A DNA stretch of 64,000 bases, from the NCBI GenBank assembly GCA_014706295.1, contig JACSVZ010000002.1:105444047-105508046 (forward strand). Direction: 5' to 3'. Under the pieces are notes generated by a model. It was not told the origin of the DNA. It searched no databases and saw only the letters and a program-made list of their open reading frames with translations. The position numbers and the translations under genes were made by a program. Shown in pieces: positions 59,801 to 64,000 of this stretch. Source of the DNA: Lycocorax pyrrhopterus obiensis (taxonomy: Eukaryota > Chordata > Aves > Passeriformes > Paradisaeidae). Within the stretch, counting starts at the first letter, position 1. Every line of letters starts with the position of its first letter.

Positions 59801-62800
59801 TTAATAAATAAACCTGAGAAAGATAGTGTTTAACCACTGGCACTGTTGGATTTGAATTCTGACCAGGTGTTTCCCATCCCTCTGAGACGCCTGAATTCAT
59901 TCTTTTAATTCTATTCAAGGCAAGAAGTCACAGGCAGTGGTGTTCTCACAGAGGCTGTGAAGTACTTCTGGTACACATTCAAAAAAAGCCCCTTGACAAA
60001 CTACTCTAAACATGGAAAGAAGGGCAATAGGTTTCTATGGTTTTTTGTGCCATTTTTACTTTTAAGTGATCTGATAATTGGAGACAAACTAGGAAGCAAC
60101 CAAAAGCAACGGATGTAGCCTGCTACTTCTTGTACCATTTAGGAAAGTTATTTATAAACAGCACCCAGTAGTGGTAGATACCAGCAGAAGCTGTACTATG
60201 ACAGGTTAGCTTCAGTGTACTTAAATATTCCTGTAGCTAAATAACTGCTTTTATTGCAAGATTGCATCTATGCAAAACCATCAATAACCCTCTCAAAGCA
60301 CACAGAAATCCTATTTGCAGAAAAACCCCCCACTTCTCAGATAAAACCTGTTTAAAAGAGAAAAACGAAGGCAGATCTAAACTCTTCCCAAACTGGGTGC
60401 ACAATTTGCATATGAGAAGGGAACCTTATCTAAAAGGCAAAAATCAAGTACCTTTACCCTTTAATTCTTGATCTGCTCAGCCATTTTTCAGCAATGTGGA
60501 CGGACTCTGCATTCGTACTCCATTTTCATATGCTCCTCAGGTCTGTATTAATCCAAGCTAATAACTTCTCTAGCTCTCGAGGAGATGGCATTGGTCTTCT
60601 TGATTTTGCTACTTGTTCAGTGCTTCTTCCCCTCCCCAGAGCCCTCCCGTTCCGCCCCACCCTGCTTTAAACATAGAAGAGTTTGACACATGTTAAGCAT
60701 TCAATCCTGAAAGTGAGAGCTGCAGCACTCTGTGTGGTATCGAGTTTAATTACACATTTCCACCACTCCATGATGAGCGGTTCAGCGCACCAGGAAGCGC
60801 TGTTAACTGACCTGTGGCTATCAGAGTTCAGATTAATAACACCCTTAACTTTGCTCTTCTTAACACTGGATACCATGCTTTGGTAACACAGCTTGCTTTT
60901 TCTGTAGGTTCTTCCTTAAATATCTCTCTTATTGCAGGGATTTAGGAATTACTGCGACTGTCAAAAAGTACTGTCAACAGTCTATCACTCAAAAATAAAA
61001 AGAGAAGAGACTTTGGGAAATAAACTCCAACTTCAGTAAATAAGCTTACCACATCGCAAACATTTTCCTCACTCCAGTTTTGGAAAAGAAAGAGGATATT
61101 TCTGTAACTCTGGCCACAACTTCTACAAACAGAACCACACACCACAGACTTTACAGAGAACAATTCAGTCTATGCCAACACTAGCAGGTAGCATGGCTCG
61201 GCTGCAGCAGATTTGCAAGCAGAACAGATGGCGCTGAGGACTTGACAATCGAACATTTCTAGTGCTGCTCTCTTCAGATCTGCTCTACTCTGCTGCCATG
61301 GACTGAGTGTCCAATAGGAACTGGGCTGTATCTTCTGATTCAGCTTCATTCAGGAGCAGTCCAATTATTCTACAATGTGAACCAGAGCATGGCAAATGGG
61401 GACAAGTAGCTCCTGCAGTGAATACATCCTTTTTGATACACCTCTTCCTCAAAAACCTGCTTGAAAATTGCTCTGAATTGTTCTATTAGTGATACTTCTG
61501 TTGAGAGTAAACAAGAAAGGTCTTTCATACAGACAAAATTCCTTAAAAAAAAAAACAAAACAAAAAGCAGCAGTGGCATCTTCTTTCAACCTGTCAAGTC
61601 GAAACTAACAATTCTTCAGCTCAAAGTGCAAGCCTACTTATGCAACACTCTCACTTCTAAACTCACTCCTACAGCACGGATTTAAAAATTCATAGAACTG
61701 CAAGCAGAAAAAGATGGCATCCTGATAGAAAAAATACTCTAAGTAGTGGCATTTTCCCACTGACAGACATTATAACTTGTTATATCACCCTGTTAAAATA
61801 CATTGGTGTTTGCTCAATCTCCTATACAACCTAGAAAGAGAATTCCTGAATAAGGCTATTTGTCCAAAATCAATATAATTTAACGCTATCAGTTTGCAGA
61901 TCAGGTTAACCAAAAGTTTTGCAGACACTTGTAGCGATTTAGATTTCCAGAGACAAAAATTTTTAGCTTCTGATGATCAGACCTAGGCACTGCTCTATGA
62001 AAAATTTAAGATCATAGCTCCTTTCTCAGAAAGAAGACCCACATTCCCAAACTTTGAGCCAGTATCAAATATCCCCACATTCTCTGCTCCCACTGTATTT
62101 TTGTCATACAGAGACAAGAAGCCTACTAGTTGAGACTCCCTGGACACGGCAGAAAAGCAAGAAGGCTAGAAAGCTTTACCAGGATCCCAGTGATGAGTAA
62201 AAAACCTCTCCTCAAACCACACCAACAAAAAACTAATTCCTTTTACGCTTAAAGTGAAAGTGATAACACGCATCCAGCAGTCAGGAAAATATGTCACATT
62301 TCCCTTTTTCTAGCTACCTCCCCATCCCTGCCCCCTTCAGAGACAGAAAGGACTCTAGTCTCTGAAAAGCACTAAATGTGAACAACCTAGACAAGAGAAT
62401 CTAACACCAGTCTGATTAAATTGATGGACAGCCAAGGAACTGAGTCTGTCCCACAAAATTATTTAAAATTAAGATGAATTATGCCAAATAACTTCTCCCA
62501 AAGGAGAAAGAAATCACGTTTAGTTTTTTTAATGCATGTTTGTATATATATGCACTCAGCAAGTTTCACAGTTTTACAAATCCACTTGATGTGATTTGTT
62601 TGTAGCTTCCAAGGACAAAACCACTGCCTCCAACAAGAGAGGTGGCTTTGGACACTTTCATTCAACAGTATTTAGAGATCAGCTCAGTTATGAGATGTAT
62701 CAACTAGCAGCTCTTTAAAGCTTAATATTCTCTCATATGCACAAAGCAAGCCCAGCTGGAGAGACTACATTCCAACAGCATCAGATAAAGAACTATTCTC

Positions 62801-64000
62801 TGCTTTGCTGACAATCAAAAGAGCCTGAGGCCTTTCAGCAGAATTGTTCCTTTGGTTCCATATGAAGAACCTGTTTTAGTGTTCCTCAGTCTCTTCTCCT
62901 TGATGGCTTGATAAATTTGCTACTGTGCCAAACAGCAAAGTCTGCTTCACAAAGCTGATTCACTGTGTTCCTGTGCATAGACTTCCTTTGCCTGTTTTTT
63001 CACTGCTTAAGTTTCTCACTGCAGAACACCTATCAAGGAGTCTGGGAACACTGCTTTTCTCGTCTGTCAGAAGCATCAGACAGTTCAGTTCACAGAAAAA
63101 GTAACCCCATACTTGCTAGTGAAATTTGCCACCACAACCCAATTGCCTGCTACAGTTAGATTATGTTTGCCCTCAAGCTTTTCCAGATCCTTCATAGTTG
63201 TAGACAGGTGTGTACTCCTGGATCACCTGGTTAGAGCTACTACTGAGCTGCACTATGTACAGCCTCTCTATACAAATGCATGTTGTAATCATCTCAGGCA
63301 GTTCAGAATCTTCCAAAATCACTATTTGCACATTCTGTGTACGAAATTATGAAAGATACTAAACTGAAGAACAAATAGGGAAAGAAAAGATATTTAAGAA
63401 ATGCATGCAGGATTTTGATTCATCCTTTTCTTTCACATTTAACACTTCAGGTACACAAAATTGAAATGGAACAAGCCTTTTTTAACATCATTATCCCTCA
63501 AAACCAGGGATTTTTATAGTCTGATCTTAACAACAGAACAAAGCACACGCCACCACGGACAAAGCAAGACAGAAGGCTACAAGATATGGTTACCTCTCCC
63601 AAAACAGGAGCCTTCTGTTTTGTTATTTAAATAAAGGGCGTAGACACCCAAGCAATCAGACCTTTCATTACTGTCCTGTGGTTTTGTAACCATTGGTCAT
63701 GTTAAGGTGAAGCAATACAATTCTACAGGTGAACTCCGGCAAATTTTTAGAGCCCTGCTCATAAAACACATCAAGCATACTCCTAAAATTAGGTCCATGT
63801 TAGAAAGGCAGAAATTTCACTTGAAGTGAAACTGCTCCCACCTTCTTCCCCCACCCCACCCACCCCCAACACATTCACTACACACATGCTGTCTACACAC
63901 TCACATTCTGGACATCATCACTTACCTGAAACAGCATCATAGAATTGCTCTTCACTGAGGATGCTGAGAGGCGGAGATCCCTTAACCAGAGACTGCTCTA
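35181..64000 (-). CDS. OSBPL1A: OSBPL1A, oxysterol-binding protein-related protein 1 (C-terminal half, 5' end outside window)
   Basis: Thirteen minus-strand exons in transcript order: 64000-63926 (cut by window edge), 56911-56755, 51754-51679, 50092-49958, 47122-47025, 46340-46158, 45666-45559, 45470-45381, 45128-45002, 41754-41638, 40863-40740, 39034-38944, 35283-35181. Phases all fit, giving 493 residues plus stop, about human residues 458-950. The ankyrin and PH domains of ORP1L lie outside. Visible in order: FFAT-like motif, Ser/Glu-rich linker, and the complete ORD. The ORD carries the family fingerprint EQVSHHPP (46312-46289), KPFN (the Lys/Asn pair that contacts PI4P in Osh4) and a late K-x3-E-x3-R motif (EEKKRLEEKQR). 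In mammals ORP1L sits on late endosomes, binds Rab7 and cholesterol, and contacts ER VAP proteins through FFAT. No ORF breaks are seen, so it looks functional. Confidence 0.97.
35284..38943 (-). other. OSBPL1A intron
   Basis: A 3.7-kb intron with one short CR1 tail (35733-35782) and A-runs near 37340 and 38100. No nested gene is seen. Confidence 0.85.
35733..35782 (-). mobile_element. Short CR1 3' tail (minus orientation)
   Basis: About 50 bp of the reversed CR1 3' end (catagaattgtagag... then ...accttaaaaatcatc), in an OSBPL1A intron. Old and diverged. Confidence 0.55.
38944..39034 (-). CDS. OSBPL1A: OSBPL1A coding exon with the basic helix
   Basis: Reads LASEEKKRLEEKQRTARKNR then SKSEEDWKT. 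It holds the K-x3-E-x3-R triad of the ORD lipid site. The donor is gttggt, weaker than the others in this gene. Confidence 0.95.
39035..40739 (-). other. OSBPL1A intron
   Basis: A 1.7-kb intron. Nothing recognisable. Confidence 0.85.
40740..40863 (-). CDS. OSBPL1A: OSBPL1A coding exon
   Basis: Reads MYNFTSFAMALNELDKEMES then VIPKTDCRLRPDIRAMENGE. RLRPDIRAMENGE is a strongly conserved ORP segment. Acceptor tttcag, donor gtaact. Confidence 0.96.
40864..41637 (-). other. OSBPL1A intron
   Basis: A 774-nt intron. The short open frames in it lack similarity to anything known to me. Confidence 0.85.
41638..41754 (-). CDS. OSBPL1A: OSBPL1A coding exon
   Basis: 39 codons, VGNTEESDEMPLPDSESVYV then IPGSVLLWKITPRPPNSAQ. 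Phase 0 on both sides. Acceptor ctttag, donor gtcagc. Confidence 0.95.
41755..45001 (-). other. OSBPL1A intron
   Basis: A 3.2-kb intron with A-rich stretches near 44515-44560. No repeat family or gene is recognised. Confidence 0.85.
45002..45128 (-). CDS. OSBPL1A: OSBPL1A coding exon
   Basis: Reads KKKLCALYGKWTECLYSVDP then ATFEAYKKNDKKNTEEKKS. The lysine-rich end is typical of the ORD surface loop. Acceptor gacag after a T-run, donor gtatta. Confidence 0.96.
45381..45470 (-). CDS. OSBPL1A: OSBPL1A coding exon
   Basis: Reads TGEKCVLSFKPCGLFGKELH then KVEGYIQDK. Acceptor cctttag, donor gtaaca. Confidence 0.96.
45559..45666 (-). CDS. OSBPL1A: OSBPL1A coding exon
   Basis: Reads HNEAYTWTNPTCCVHNIIVG then KLWIEQYGNVEITNH. 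Strong donor gtaagt. It is separated from the next exon by an intron of only 88 nt. Confidence 0.96.
46158..46340 (-). CDS. OSBPL1A: OSBPL1A coding exon with the OSBP fingerprint
   Basis: Reads RDDLGFRLLSEQVSHHPPIS, then AFYAEGLNNDFVFHGSIYPK and a WGKSVEAEPKG stretch. EQVSHHPP is the diagnostic ORP family motif and its two His contact the PI4P phosphate in family structures. Donor gtaagt. Confidence 0.97.
46341..47024 (-). other. OSBPL1A intron
   Basis: A 684-nt intron. Nothing recognisable. Confidence 0.85.
47025..47122 (-). CDS. OSBPL1A: OSBPL1A coding exon
   Basis: Reads CVAAFAVSAVASQWERTGKP then FNPLLGETYELI. It includes the KPFN site conserved for PI4P binding. Acceptor ctaacag, donor gtaatg. 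A retroviral LTR begins only about 80 bp upstream in the intron. Confidence 0.96.
47202..47693 (+). mobile_element. ERVL-like LTR, plus orientation
   Basis: It starts TGTCCTGGTTTCC and ends AAACCAAGACA, so it has TG...CA termini. Inside is a TATA-like sequence (cagtatataaataacc, about 47461-47476) after the 'ccatatgacatcatgctc' segment, as in bird ERVL LTRs I know. At 492 bp it is shorter than its partner. The stretch between the U3/R part and the end lacks the 'tttatctcaaccc' piece seen in the other copy, so it carries an internal deletion. Confidence 0.85.
47740..48600 (-). mobile_element. Endogenous retrovirus gag remnant (minus orientation)
   Basis: Read on the minus strand, the DNA resembles the gag region of bird ERVL-type elements that I recognise at nucleotide level. 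The frame is broken by stops and indels; no intact protein exists. The 160-codon plus-strand open frame at 47854-48336 is its antisense shadow. Approximate borders only. Confidence 0.65.
48601..49290 (-). mobile_element. ERV leader region with PBS remnant (minus orientation)
   Basis: Directly inside the right LTR, the minus strand has gtccttta and then TGGCACCCCACAACG (49282-49268), a diverged primer-binding site of the Lys-tRNA type. It is followed by leader DNA up to gag. This identifies the right LTR as a 5' LTR. Confidence 0.6.
49291..49816 (-). mobile_element. ERVL-like LTR, minus orientation (5' LTR)
   Basis: On the minus strand it starts TGTCCTGGTTTCCACAGGG at 49816 and ends GGTTAAACCACAACA at 49291, 526 bp. 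It aligns along its length with the plus-oriented LTR at 47202-47693, but retains the 'tttatctcaaccc' segment (49404-49416). The two are clearly the same family with many point differences, so they are old or were different copies. Confidence 0.85.
49958..50092 (-). CDS. OSBPL1A: OSBPL1A coding exon
   Basis: Exactly 45 codons, ELSKITMPVIFNEPLSFLQR then LTEYMEHTYLIHKA and ERMQ. Phase 0 on both sides. The residues around SSTTERMQ differ from human but stay in frame. Confidence 0.96.
50093..51678 (-). other. OSBPL1A intron with AAAC-type simple repeat
   Basis: A 1.6-kb intron. A simple repeat of AAAC units spans about 51538-51592. Confidence 0.85.
51538..51592 (+). repeat. (AAAC)n simple repeat
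   Basis: Runs of AAAC and AAACC units ending in CACACACA. Confidence 0.8.
51679..51754 (-). CDS. OSBPL1A: OSBPL1A coding exon (start of ORD)
   Basis: Reads TSLPSPMFSRNDFSIWSILR then KCIGM. Acceptor tccacag, donor gtaagt. This forms the ORD lid/N-terminal segment. Confidence 0.95.
51755..56754 (-). other. OSBPL1A intron, 5 kb
   Basis: AT-rich. No nested gene or named repeat is recognised. Confidence 0.85.
56755..56911 (-). CDS. OSBPL1A: OSBPL1A linker exon containing the ORP1S start
   Basis: Reads DSESEKSLSGFETTAAYSLE, a serine/acidic linker, then SSMSEEKVCGSG and NGIKKH. Acceptor ttttgcag, donor gtagga. The linker is poorly conserved, but its end (NGIKKHRTSLPSPMFSRN across the junction) is nearly invariant. 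Confidence 0.92.
56912..63925 (-). other. OSBPL1A intron, 7 kb, upstream of the short-form start
   Basis: Largest visible intron of the gene. In mammals the ORP1S first exon and promoter lie in the corresponding area. The only GC-box-like cluster I see is on the minus strand at 60630-60662. A short TA-rich run is at 58091-58108. Confidence 0.8.
63926..64000 (-). CDS. OSBPL1A: OSBPL1A exon with FFAT-like motif (partial)
   Basis: The minus strand reads EQSLVKGSPPLSILSEEQFY then DAVS, ending one base into Asp, with donor gtaagtg. The segment SEEQFYDAVS aligns with the VAP-binding FFAT motif of ORP1L. The acidic and Ser-rich flank fits. The first core residue is Gln where Glu is expected. Confidence 0.93.

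Overview
The window is vertebrate nuclear DNA and almost certainly avian. Coding sequence is sparse and split by GT-AG introns. Interspersed repeats are CR1 LINE fragments with the bird-type 3' end, plus solo-type LTR and gag sequence of an ERVL-like avian endogenous retrovirus. The gene order TTC39C (+), CABYR (+), OSBPL1A (-) matches the order I know from human 18q11.2, so this is a conserved block. I cannot name the species.

Layout. Positions 1-22605 hold the last eleven coding exons of TTC39C on the plus strand. The first exons lie before the window. Spliced, the exons give 468 residues plus a stop codon, with every splice phase compatible; the human protein is about 583 residues. A likely 3'UTR runs to about 25.1 kb. 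From 25.1 to 34.1 kb the DNA is mostly non-coding. It holds a CACCTG-rich hairpin, several CR1 pieces, a broken CABYR copy at about 30.36-32.3 kb, and an odd GC-rich tract at about 32.9-33.8 kb. From 34.1 kb to the window end lies the 3' half of OSBPL1A (ORP1) on the minus strand, convergent with TTC39C. Thirteen coding exons are visible, the first cut by the window edge. They cover the FFAT-like motif, the linker and the whole oxysterol-binding-protein-related domain. An internal ATG opens a spliced frame of exactly 437 codons plus stop, the length of the human short isoform ORP1S.

Most notable observations: (1) CABYR, a sperm-flagellum gene, sits in its expected place but carries in-frame stops and frameshifts, which looks like a unitary pseudogene. 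(2) In an OSBPL1A intron, two related LTRs face each other in inverted orientation around a 5' leader and gag remnant, with near-matching 5-bp outer flanks. (3) The first core position of the ORP1L FFAT motif is Gln rather than the usual acidic residue. (4) TTC39C has an exon-like 74-nt segment that would cause a frameshift if spliced in. No prokaryotic system, CRISPR array or recognisable RNA gene was seen.

How the genes relate: TTC39C is a TPR/DUF3808-type protein of poorly defined function. OSBPL1A encodes a late-endosome/ER-contact sterol and PI4P sensor. Nothing in the sequence links their functions beyond position.
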